NCBI GenBank assembly: GCA_017538965.1
Contig: JAFYHU010000057.1
Coordinates: forward strand, 1-55,486
Source of the DNA: Oscillospiraceae bacterium
Lineage (GTDB): Bacteria; Bacillota; Clostridia; Oscillospirales; Oscillospiraceae
Reading direction: 5' to 3'
Length of the DNA stretch: 55,486 nt
Shown here in pieces: positions 16,800 through 29,759 of this stretch. Numbering within the stretch: position 1 is the stretch's first letter; each line of letters begins with the position of its first letter. The notes beneath the pieces were generated by a model. That model worked only from the letters and a program-made list of their open reading frames with translations. It did no database searches and was not told the DNA's origin. Both the position numbers and the translations under genes were made by a program.

Positions 16800-17543
16800 T
16801 CACTTTCTCGCGGCGCTGTTGGTACATGATATGATCTCTTCATGCGCCGCGATGAATTCTTTCATCTCGGCGTAGGTGATCTCTTTCCGGCGCTGCACAA
16901 TCAGATCATAATCGGTAGTGCCCTCTTCCTGGTTGCGCGTATAGGTGCTCTCCTGTACGACGCCGTTCCAGCGGTCGATCTGCTCGGTCAGGGCCTGATG
17001 AAAATCATACCCGTTTCTGACCGTAAAGTGCAGCTGGTTCGAAACGAATGTGACCGCACCGTCGGTATCGGAAAAATAACGGTAGATCAGAATCTGCAGT
17101 ACGCAGATCATGACCGTCACCACCAGCGCAATGAAAATCATTCCTGCGCCGATGGCCAGCCCGATCCCGGCCGTAATCCAGATGCCGGCTGCCGTTGTCA
17201 GCCCCCGGACCAGACCCTCGCGCTTGAAAATGACGCCGGCTCCGAGAAAGCTGATGCCGCTGACAACCTGTGCGGCAATGCGCGCGGGATCCGCGCCGCG
17301 GGTACCGGCAAAGTGTTCGCCCCCTGCCGCCGCAAGATCGACGAAGCCGTACTTGGAGACAACCATGATCAGCGCCGCTCCCACACAGACGATGACATGC
17401 GTCCGCAGACCGGCTTCTTTAAAATGCCGGCTGCGTTCGATGCCGATGGCACCCCCGCACAGAAGGGCAATGAAGATCCGCAGGCAGAAATCCAGATTCT
17501 GCCCCAGGCTCAGGCTGCCAAGAAACGCAGCTGACCCGTTCAT
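16800..17543 (-). CDS. MgtC/SapB family membrane protein
   Basis: A 247-residue protein with four to five N-terminal helices and the family signature GGAIGIERSRHFKEAGLRTHVIVCVGAALIM split over helices 2-3 (RxxxxxxAGLRTH), followed by a cytoplasmic ACT-like C-terminal domain (about 150-240). MgtC proteins modulate ATP synthase and Mg2+/phosphate physiology in Salmonella, where MgtC binds the F-ATPase a subunit. Here the gene lies directly downstream of atpC in the same orientation, which makes a functional link to the ATP synthase attractive (inference). Confidence 0.92.
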   Translation of the reverse strand: MNGSAAFLGSLSLGQNLDFCLRIFIALLCGGAIGIERSRHFKEAGLRTHVIVCVGAALIMVVSKYGFVDLAAAGGEHFAGTRGADPARIAAQVVSGISFLGAGVIFKREGLVRGLTTAAGIWITAGIGLAIGAGMIFIALVVTVMICVLQILIYRYFSDTDGAVTFVSNQLHFTVRNGYDFHQALTEQIDRWNGVVQESTYTRNQEEGTTDYDLIVQRRKEITYAEMKEFIAAHEEIISCTNSAARK

Positions 17544-17569
17544 TCGCTTCTCTCCTTTCCCGAAATGGC

Positions 17570-17594
17570 CATCCCCCGCTCCTCGCGGGGGATG
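17570..17594. repeat. GC-rich hairpin between atpC and mgtC
   Basis: Arms CATCCCCCGC (17570-17579) and GCGGGGGATG (17585-17594) form a perfect 10-bp stem with no T-tract on the minus strand. It could stabilise or partly end the atp message before mgtC. Confidence 0.65.
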
Positions 17595-17633
17595 CTGTCC
17601 GATGATTCTTCTTTTGCCGTCTTTCCGCCGTTT

Positions 17634-17900
17634 TCAGGCTTCCTCTTCCGCCCGGTCGACCAGGATCGTGACGCTATTGTCGCGGATACCGGCGGCTCCC
17701 GCCGAGACGCGGAAGGACCGTTCCCGTCCGTCCTCCATCCGGCAGTGAATCGTACCCTCACATACCGCGCACAGCATCGGCGCATGCTCCGCCAGGACGC
17801 CGACCGAGCCGCCTGCCGTCGGGATGTTGCAGTATTCCGCCGCTTCCTCGACCAGGGTTCCTTCCGGCGTCAAGATGCAAAGGTGAAAACAGTTCGCCAT
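17634..17900 (-). CDS. atpC: ATP synthase F1 epsilon subunit, short form
   Basis: An 88-residue epsilon subunit covering only the N-terminal beta-sandwich (TPEGTLVEEAAEYCNIPT, GSVGVLAEHAPML). The C-terminal two-helix domain of the usual 130-140-residue protein, which inhibits ATP hydrolysis in many bacteria, is absent, and the stop is in frame without sign of a frameshift. Coupling of gamma to the c-ring should still work, but epsilon-mediated inhibition should be lost. It is the last gene of the atp operon, 13 bases after atpD. Confidence 0.92.
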   Translation of the reverse strand: MANCFHLCILTPEGTLVEEAAEYCNIPTAGGSVGVLAEHAPMLCAVCEGTIHCRMEDGRERSFRVSAGAAGIRDNSVTILVDRAEEEA

Positions 17901-17913
17901 GCTGCCCCTCCTC

Positions 17914-19302
<1,389 letters not shown>

Positions 19303-19318
19303 TTATCCTCCGGCGGGA

Positions 19319-20212
19319 TTATGTCTTTTCGGCGTTGTTCCGAAGCGCCTCGGCGCCCCCGGCGATCTCTGAAATTTCCGTCGTGATCGCCGCCTGTCGT
19401 GCGTGGTTGAGTTCCAGCGTCAGCTCGCTGATGAGTTCCTCAGTGTTGTCCGCCGCTGCGGTCATTGCGGTCATGCGGGCCGAATGTTCGCCGGTCCTGG
19501 CTTCCAGAAGCACCGCGTGCACCGTGTTGCCGATGTACATGTCCAGCAGGGTCACCAGCAGGCTTTCGCGGTCCGGTTCATAGATGATGTCCGTGTCCAG
19601 CGATGATTTGAGCGTTGAATTTGACTTTGAACCATCGTTTTTTGACGGGATCGGGAGCAGCACCGCGTGGGTCGGCTCCTGGGAAAGAACCGTGCGGTAA
19701 TGCTGGTAGACCAGCACGACTTCGTCCGCGGTTCCGTCGCGGTAGAGCGCTTTGAGGCGCTCCGCCAGCTTCAGGGCTTCCTCGTGTGTCGGGGTGTCTC
19801 CGATCTCGAAGGTCTCACGGACCTCCAGACCGGCCGAGGCGATCAGGTCCTTCCCCCAGCGGCCGCAGCTGATCACATAGTTCTCCCGGCCCGATTGCTT
19901 GATAAAATCTTCACAATATCGCAGCAGGGCCTGGTTGTAGGTTCCGCAGAGGCCGCGGTTGCCGACGATGAGCACATAACAGACGGTCCGGATTTCTTCC
20001 CGCGGCGTCATCCAAGGGTTTCCTTTCGCCGCGGAATCGCCGCTCATCTGTGCCAGCAGTTCGGCACTCCGGTCGGCAAAGGCACGCAGATCCGCGAAGG
20101 CGGCCTGGGTCTTCCGCAGCTTCGCCGCGGCGACCATTTTCATGGACTTGGTAATCTGGCGGGTGTTTTCCACGCTCTTGATGCGTGTACGGATGGCTCT
20201 CAAGTTTGCCAT
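19319..20212 (-). CDS. atpG: ATP synthase F1 gamma subunit
   Basis: A 297-residue central-stalk subunit with the typical N-terminal helix (NLRAIRTRIKSVENTRQITKSMKMVAAAKL, residues 3-32, shown here only by its hallmark TRQITKSMKMVAA) and C-terminal helix ending NHARQAAITTEISEI. The middle Rossmann-like domain is intact (NRGLCGTYN). It sits 11 bases after the fused b-delta-alpha gene. Length and motifs are ordinary, so the rotor of this enzyme appears normal although the stator is not. Confidence 0.97.
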   Translation of the reverse strand: MANLRAIRTRIKSVENTRQITKSMKMVAAAKLRKTQAAFADLRAFADRSAELLAQMSGDSAAKGNPWMTPREEIRTVCYVLIVGNRGLCGTYNQALLRYCEDFIKQSGRENYVISCGRWGKDLIASAGLEVRETFEIGDTPTHEEALKLAERLKALYRDGTADEVVLVYQHYRTVLSQEPTHAVLLPIPSKNDGSKSNSTLKSSLDTDIIYEPDRESLLVTLLDMYIGNTVHAVLLEARTGEHSARMTAMTAAADNTEELISELTLELNHARQAAITTEISEIAGGAEALRNNAEKT

Positions 20213-20223
20213 GCTGCACCCCC

Positions 20224-22500
<2,277 letters not shown>

Positions 22501-22542
22501 GAACCGGTCATCCCTCCTCTCTTCTGTTTTTTCGCATTCCCG

Positions 22543-22968
22543 TTACTCCTTGCCCAGCAGGTGCCCGGCCAGCAGACCGGCCAGTTCCGGAGCCGCTTCG
22601 CTGAGCTTTTCCGCGGTTTTTTCGCGGCGCACTTCCAGATCCGCCTCGGCGTCCTTTCGGTCCTTTGCAGCGTCTGCGCGCGCCTGAAGCAGGGCGGCGT
22701 TATGCCGCTCCTCGATTTCCGCGTCCGTCTGACTGAGAATGCGTTTTGCCTCTTCGCAGCTTTTTGCCTTTTCGGCCTCCAGCCGCCGGTCATTTTCCGC
22801 CGCCTGCTCCCTGGCGTCCTTCTCTTCCGAGAGCTTGGCATCCATGCGGGCCTGCCGGTCATCCATGAAGCGAAGCACCGGCTTATACAGAAAATGATTC
22901 AGCAAAAAACAGAGCAGAAGAAAGTTGATGATTGTCCAGATAAGATCGGATATATTAATACTGATCAT
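22543..22968 (-). CDS. atpF: ATP synthase F0 b subunit
   Basis: A 141-residue peripheral-stalk subunit: membrane helix at about 8-25 (LIWTIINFLLLCFLLNHFLY), then a highly charged coiled coil to the end (AGHLLGKE). Canonical length and layout. Because a second, different b-type segment is fused to alpha in the next gene, the stator probably contains unlike b chains, as in b/b' photosynthetic enzymes. The gap to the fused gene is 42 bases. Confidence 0.95.
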   Translation of the reverse strand: MISINISDLIWTIINFLLLCFLLNHFLYKPVLRFMDDRQARMDAKLSEEKDAREQAAENDRRLEAEKAKSCEEAKRILSQTDAEIEERHNAALLQARADAAKDRKDAEADLEVRREKTAEKLSEAAPELAGLLAGHLLGKE

Positions 22969-23003
22969 GGACTTCTCCTCTCTGACTGCAGTCTTTTGAA
23001 AAA

Positions 23004-23234
23004 TCAGATTTTGGCTACCAGCATGAAAGCGATCAGCAGGCCGTAGATCGTCAGAGCCTCCATCAGGCCCATCGACAGAATCAGAGTCGAGCGGATGTCA
23101 CCGGCCGCTTCCGGCTGACGGGCAATGGCGTCCATGGCTTTGCTTGCCGTCATGCCCTGGCCGATCGAGGGTCCGACGGTGCTGAGGGCGATGCAGAGTG
23201 CTGCCGCGAGGGCAATAAGTCCGGATGATGTCAT
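23004..23234 (-). CDS. atpE: ATP synthase F0 c subunit
   Basis: A 76-residue hairpin of two helices with the polar loop ARQPEA. The ion site shows Gln26 in GQG on helix 1 and the carboxylate Glu59 on helix 2. Na+-dependent c subunits also need Ser or Thr right after the Glu; here it is Ala60, with Leu61 and Thr62 next. The ring therefore has part of the sodium signature but not all, and the coupling ion cannot be settled by reading alone. Confidence 0.97.
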   Translation of the reverse strand: MTSSGLIALAAALCIALSTVGPSIGQGMTASKAMDAIARQPEAAGDIRSTLILSMGLMEALTIYGLLIAFMLVAKI

Positions 23235-23276
23235 GAGTAATTCCTCCTGAAAAAAATAATAATAGATTGTTCGGTT

Positions 23277-23957
23277 TTATTCTTCTTTCTCCGCCGCTTC
23301 CCGCACATAGATCGACAGCAGCATCGTAAAAACAAGGACCTGAATCAGGCAGAACAGAATGCTGAGTATCTGCATGACCAGCGGAACGACTACCGGGAAA
23401 ATACTGTACAGGTTTTCCGTGACCGCTTCCTCCCCGTACAGGTTGCCGTAAAGACGCAGCGCCAGCGAGAAGGGCCGGACGACCTGTTCGATGATGGCCA
23501 GGAAAAACAGCGGAATCGTCATCGAGGTCAGCATGCCGATAAAGTATTTTTTGAAACCTTTCTCCCGAATGCCGATGATGTGAGTCGTAAAGAAGGCGAT
23601 CACCGCCAGACCCACCGTAACCGAAAGATTCGCCGTCGGGACATGGAACACCCGGAAGTGCCCGGCACCCGGCAGCAGTCCGGAATAGTTGCTGACAATG
23701 ATAAAAATAAAGAAGGTTGCAAAGACCGGGAAATATTTCTCGCAGAGCTCTTTTCCGAGGGTACCGGTAAAGTAGTTCCGCAGGCCTCCGACGGCCATCT
23801 CGGCGACATTCTGCAGCTTTCCCGGAACATCCTTCATGTTTCTGGTTGCCAGGATGCTGAGCAGGGTCACAACCAGCATCATGAACCACATTGTCACAAC
23901 CGAGCCGCTGACCTCCAGCGGTCCGATGGAAAACAGAACATTGCTTGCCTCTTCCAT
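23277..23957 (-). CDS. atpB: ATP synthase F0 a subunit
   Basis: A 226-residue membrane protein with five to six helices. The essential stator arginine lies in RPFSLALRLYGNLYGEE, and the family's N-terminal ATRNMKDVPGKLQN segment is present. It forms the ion half-channels against the c-ring. It is the first gene of the operon, which runs a, c, b, b-delta-alpha, gamma, beta, epsilon. No atpI/uncI precedes it. Confidence 0.96.
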   Translation of the reverse strand: MEEASNVLFSIGPLEVSGSVVTMWFMMLVVTLLSILATRNMKDVPGKLQNVAEMAVGGLRNYFTGTLGKELCEKYFPVFATFFIFIIVSNYSGLLPGAGHFRVFHVPTANLSVTVGLAVIAFFTTHIIGIREKGFKKYFIGMLTSMTIPLFFLAIIEQVVRPFSLALRLYGNLYGEEAVTENLYSIFPVVVPLVMQILSILFCLIQVLVFTMLLSIYVREAAEKEE

Positions 23958-23989
23958 GTATTCACCTCCGTTTCCGTTCAGTATTTTTT

Positions 23990-24018
23990 ATCATACACCA
24001 AATTCGCCCTGTTGAAAA
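23990..24018 (-). promoter_or_regulatory. Possible atp operon promoter
   Basis: Minus-strand TATGAT (23990-23995) with a poor -35 TTTTCA (24013-24018) 17 bases upstream; the -10 lies 32 bases before the atpB start. Bases 24019-24192 hold no gene I can support. Confidence 0.4.
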
Positions 24019-24192
24019 GCCCTTGGCGAGAAAAAAACCGCCATTTCAGATATAAAAAAGGGGTCGCTCCCCGGGAGCTTGTACCGTTTCGCGGCCAGGG
24101 AAGGTCCTGCCCCTAACAGACCGTCTGCTGCCGCGAATGGATTATGGGTGTGAAATTCTGCAAATACGCTGAAGGAAACTGCCAACATGCAG

Positions 24193-24497
24193 CTCACATT
24201 CATAAAACGCGGCGCAGGGGTTCGGAGCGAGGAATTGCGTTCCCTGCCGCGTACTTGCAGAGAGCTTGAGTCGGGCTTTCTCGCCTGTGGGCGCAGGAAT
24301 TGCGGAGCGATCTGGGGATCGCTCCCTACGGATCCTCACATTCATAAAACGCGGCGCAGGGGTTCGGAGCGAGGGATTGCGTTCCCTGCCGCGTACTTGC
24401 AGAGAGCTTGAGTCGAGCTTTCTCGCCTGCGGGCGCATGAATTGCGGAGCGATCTGGGGATCGCTCCCTACGGATACTCACATTCATAAAACGCGGC
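24193..24497. repeat. 142-bp tandem repeat, two copies plus a 21-bp start of a third
   Basis: The unit begins CTCACATTCATAAAACGCGG at 24193, again at 24335 and again at 24477, so the period is exactly 142 bases; copies differ at only a few positions. Each full unit contains the perfect hairpin GGAGCGATC-TGGG-GATCGCTCC and a smaller CGCC/GGCG hairpin. A diverged single copy of the second half recurs at 34090-34216. It is non-coding and lies between the atp promoter and glnN. Confidence 0.92.
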
Positions 24498-24537
24498 CGA
24501 GGAAAGCCTACCCAAACAGGAAGCTTCCTCGGCCGCG
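24485..24537 (-). terminator. Long-stem terminator of glnN
   Basis: Minus-strand arms about 15 bp long (CGCGGCCGAGGAAGC paired with GCTTTCCTCGGCCGCG, one bulge) followed immediately by TTTTAT. It stands 80 bases after the glnN stop and overlaps the partial third copy of the tandem repeat. Confidence 0.75.
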
Positions 24538-24615
24538 CTGTGCACGTCCGGGCGCATCAAAAAGCTATTTCAAATTCATTCCTGCCATCTTCAGGCTGTC
24601 TGCAAACCGATTGCA

Positions 24616-26706
<2,091 letters not shown>

Positions 26707-26741
26707 CTTTCTTCCTCCCGTCCCGGGTTTTTCATGCGGGT

Positions 26742-26770
26742 ATCTTACCCGACTTTCCCTCCTGTGTCAA
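26742..26770 (-). promoter_or_regulatory. glnN promoter
   Basis: Minus-strand TTGACA (26765-26770), 17-base spacer, TAAGAT (26742-26747), 36 bases before the start. The -35 box overlaps the stop codon of the preceding gene. Confidence 0.75.
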
Positions 26771-27306
26771 GTCACAGGCGGCTGTTCCTTCCCGTACATT
26801 TCCGTAAGGCGGGCTTCGGCTTCTTCTCTCGTCAGCAGTTCCAGCATCAGATTGTGCGGCAGGCAGATCACCATGTTGAAAAGCGGACGGATTTCCCGGT
26901 TTTCCAGCGTGACCTCACCCTGCTCCACGCAGGTCTGATTCTCACAGTTGGAGGATTCCATATAAAAGGAATTCTCACCGATATGAATCACGTTCTCACT
27001 GCCGTCCTGCTGAGCGATCCGAAACGAATTGTCCCCATTCAGAGGAATCGGCGAATAGGCGCTGCTGCCCGTGCTCACAAACAGATAGGATTCGGCGGGG
27101 TATTCCTCAAAATAGGCGCTGACCATGTCTCCGACAAAGTCCGCATAGGATTCGGATCCGTTCTCTTCCGTCACGATGTCGGTCTCCGCAGTCTCCGAAG
27201 GCGGCGGGGCGACCGTTCTTTTGCGGGAGACCATGCTGACCATCAGGAAGAGCAGGGCAGCCGCAAGCAGAGCAAGGACCAGTATCATGTCTTTTTTCCT
27301 GCTCAT
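26767..27306 (-). CDS. Membrane-anchored NusG domain II protein, copy 2
   Basis: A 179-residue relative of the 12828-13214 protein. One N-terminal helix (about residues 7-24) is followed by an acidic linker, an inserted segment of about 40 residues (YADFVGDMVSAYFEEYPAES) and the NusG-domain-II core ESSNCENQTCVEQGEV...MVICLPHNLML with the same Cys-x4-Cys...Cys spacing. The start at 27306 follows GGAGGG. It is divergent from the secreted FMN/FAD reductase gene, and the pair probably belongs to one surface redox system (inference). Confidence 0.85.
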   Translation of the reverse strand: MSRKKDMILVLALLAAALLFLMVSMVSRKRTVAPPPSETAETDIVTEENGSESYADFVGDMVSAYFEEYPAESYLFVSTGSSAYSPIPLNGDNSFRIAQQDGSENVIHIGENSFYMESSNCENQTCVEQGEVTLENREIRPLFNMVICLPHNLMLELLTREEAEARLTEMYGKEQPPVT

Positions 27307-27368
27307 CCGGTTTCCCTCCTCTCCCGCAGGCAGCGGCGTTTCTCTCAGACGATTTGAAGCCGGGGACC

Positions 27369-27397
27369 AGTATAGCAAACGCCCTGCAATTTCGCAA
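27369..27397 (-). promoter_or_regulatory. Promoter of the second NusG-domain-II gene
   Basis: Minus-strand TTGCGA (27392-27397), 17 bases, TATACT (27369-27374). Confidence 0.65.
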
Positions 27398-27416
27398 GTT
27401 TTTCGGAATAATCCGG

Positions 27417-27445
27417 TTGTGAATCGGACAGGAATTTGTTATAAT
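27417..27445 (+). promoter_or_regulatory. Promoter of the secreted flavoprotein gene
   Basis: TTGTGA (27417-27422), 17 bases, TATAAT (27440-27445), 44 bases before the ATG. It is back-to-back with the minus-strand promoter at 27369-27397; the -35 boxes are only 19 bases apart. Confidence 0.7.
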
Positions 27446-27489
27446 ACTGACAAGCCATAAACGGCAAATAAAGAAATGGGAGGAACCCT

Positions 27490-29691
27490 ATGAAAAGACT
27501 CTTTTCTCTCTGCCTCTGCCTGTGCCTGCTGTTTTCTCTGGCAGCCGTCGGCCACGCAGAAGGCTTCACCCCCGGCGATTATGAGGCATCCGCGTACGGC
27601 TTCGGCGGCGATGTGACCGTCAAGCTGACCGTGGACGAGGAAAAAGTGACGGAGATCGCCGTTACCGGCTGGGATGAAACCCCGTCCGTCGGCGGAAAGG
27701 CGATCGAGCACTTCAATGAGCATCTGGTCGGCATTCAGTCCGCCGACGAGATCGATGCTTTCTCCGGCGCAAGCTTTACCTCGGCCGCGGTGAAAACCGC
27801 CGTTGCCGACTGTCTCGCCCAGGCGAGCGGAGCCGCTCCGGCTGAGGCCGCGCCGCTCAAGGACGGCAGCTATGAGGCCGAAGGCTTCGGCTTCAACCTG
27901 ACCGTGCGCATCCCCGTGACCGTGGAAGTGAAAGACGGAAAGATCGCCGCGGTCGAAGTCGGCGACAACGGAGAGACAAACGGCTTCATCGACACGGTGA
28001 TCGAAAAGTTCATCCCGCGCCTGATCGACAGCCAGAGTCTCGCCGTGGATGCCATCACCGGCGCAACCGCCACCTCCAACGGCATCCGCCAGGGAATCGA
28101 GAACGCTCTGACGGAGGGCGGTCAGGATCTTTCCGGCATGTACACGCCGATCCCAAAGAGCAACGCCTGCGAGGAATATGAGACGGATATTCTGGTAATC
28201 GGTATGGGCTCTTCCGGTACAACCGCCGCGCTTGCCGCCGCCGAGTCCGGGGTCGGGGTTCTCGCCATCGACAAGGCCGGCAAATGGGGCGGCACCGGCG
28301 CTACCACCTCGGGTCCCGCAAACGTCAACGCGCCGAGTCAGGTGGCGGCTGAGATTGTCGACTGGAACGACCCGATTCAGGGCGTCCACACCAAGGCTCC
28401 CGGCGAGCCGCTGGTGGATGCCGATGCGCTTTACGAAACCTGGCTGGAGTATACCACCGTTGACGGCGTCCAGGGTGCCAAGCCCGAACTGATTGCCAAG
28501 GTGGTCTACGAATCCGGTGAAACCTGCGACTGGCTGCAGGGCTACGGCTTCGAATTCGGACCCGCGGTCGGCTTTGTCGGCGGCAAGTGGGCGATCTTCT
28601 CGTCCTATGTCGGCAACAAGGCGCTGACCGAGAGCTATTTTGCCAAGGCCTATGACAAATATGTCGAGATGGGCGGCGAATACATGCTTGAGACCGAGGC
28701 GACCGACCTGCTGTTTGAAGACGGGAAGTGCGTCGGTGCCCAGGCTGTCAAGGCGGACGGCACCGAGGTGACCATCCATGCCAAGGCGGTTCTCTGCTGC
28801 TCCGGCGGCTACGCGGGCAGCGAGGATCTGCAGCGGGCCTTCACGGGCGATGCCTACAAGCTCTACGGCATGTACACCAACAACGGCAGAATGATCGCCT
28901 CCGCGATCAAGAACGGCGCCGCCACCTACAGCATCGGCATCTATCCGATGTCCCACTTCGTGGCGCCCAGCCAGATCACGACCTGCTTCTCGTTTGCGGA
29001 CAACGACATTCCTTACGGCCTCGTCTGCACATCCGAAGGCATGGCCGTCAACCGCGAGGGCAACCGCTTCATCGATGAATCCTCCATCGCCATGCAGGCC
29101 TTCTATCAGGGCAGCGAATTCTTCACGATCTACTCCTCTGATCAGATCGATATCCTCCGCGAGAAGGGCCTGAGCGCCAATGCTTCCGGCCGTTACCTCT
29201 CGCAGGGCGGCATCGTGGCCGACACCCCGCTCACAAACATCGACACCGTCATCGACTACGGTGTGGAAAACGGCTTCATCTATAAGGCCGCCACGCTGGA
29301 CGAACTGGCCGAGCAGCTCGGCATGCCTGCTGAGAACCTGAATGCCTCCGTCGCCGGCTACAAGCCCGATGACGACGCCTTCGGCAAGGACCCGGCCAAG
29401 TTTGAGCGCCTCGGCACGATTGCGGAAGACGCGGAATACTATGTTGCCTTTACGGGCTGCCCCTATATCTACAGCACCTGCGGCGGCCTGGATGTCAACG
29501 AGAACTTCCAGGTACTCGATAACGACGGCAACGTAATCCCGGGTCTCTTCGCCTGCGGAACGGACAGCATGGGCGTCCTCTTCAACGAGAAGAAGGCCTA
29601 CACCAACTACGGCGGCTGCGCCCAGGGTTACTGCTTCGTCTCCGGACGCGACGCGGGCTATTTCGCAGCCGACCAGATTCTGGCGGAATAA
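27490..29691 (+). CDS. Secreted FMN-binding, FAD-dependent reductase (fumarate/urocanate reductase family)
   Basis: A 733-residue exported flavoprotein. A Sec signal peptide (about 1-23, ending GHAEG) leads to two FMN_bind domains. The flavinylation motifs are DAFSGAS (acceptor Ser95) and DAITGAT (acceptor Thr193), where ApbE would attach FMN. From residue 230 there is an FAD-binding fumarate-reductase-like domain with GMGSSG at 238-243, NREGNRFIDESS, and the C-terminal FACGTDSMG and GRDAGYFAADQIL signatures. Such proteins pass electrons from membrane or surface flavins to an external acceptor. The true acceptor cannot be read. Duplicated FMN domains are unusual. No ApbE gene is in the window. 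Confidence 0.92.
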   Translation: MKRLFSLCLCLCLLFSLAAVGHAEGFTPGDYEASAYGFGGDVTVKLTVDEEKVTEIAVTGWDETPSVGGKAIEHFNEHLVGIQSADEIDAFSGASFTSAAVKTAVADCLAQASGAAPAEAAPLKDGSYEAEGFGFNLTVRIPVTVEVKDGKIAAVEVGDNGETNGFIDTVIEKFIPRLIDSQSLAVDAITGATATSNGIRQGIENALTEGGQDLSGMYTPIPKSNACEEYETDILVIGMGSSGTTAALAAAESGVGVLAIDKAGKWGGTGATTSGPANVNAPSQVAAEIVDWNDPIQGVHTKAPGEPLVDADALYETWLEYTTVDGVQGAKPELIAKVVYESGETCDWLQGYGFEFGPAVGFVGGKWAIFSSYVGNKALTESYFAKAYDKYVEMGGEYMLETEATDLLFEDGKCVGAQAVKADGTEVTIHAKAVLCCSGGYAGSEDLQRAFTGDAYKLYGMYTNNGRMIASAIKNGAATYSIGIYPMSHFVAPSQITTCFSFADNDIPYGLVCTSEGMAVNREGNRFIDESSIAMQAFYQGSEFFTIYSSDQIDILREKGLSANASGRYLSQGGIVADTPLTNIDTVIDYGVENGFIYKAATLDELAEQLGMPAENLNASVAGYKPDDDAFGKDPAKFERLGTIAEDAEYYVAFTGCPYIYSTCGGLDVNENFQVLDNDGNVIPGLFACGTDSMGVLFNEKKAYTNYGGCAQGYCFVSGRDAGYFAADQILAE

Positions 29692-29705
29692 TTCCCTCCC
29701 CGGTA

Positions 29706-29748
29706 AAAAAGAGTCAACGGGAACAGCAGCTCCCGTTGACTCTTTTGT
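29706..29748. terminator. Bidirectional terminator
   Basis: Perfect 15-bp arms AAAGAGTCAACGGGA (29708-29722) and TCCCGTTGACTCTTT (29731-29745) with A and T runs on the two sides, between the converging flavoprotein gene and trxB. Confidence 0.92.
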
Positions 29749-29759
29749 TATGATTATCT

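Noticed and set aside
24193-24497. CRISPR array
   Set aside because: Units are 142 bases with no short repeat/spacer alternation and only two full copies.
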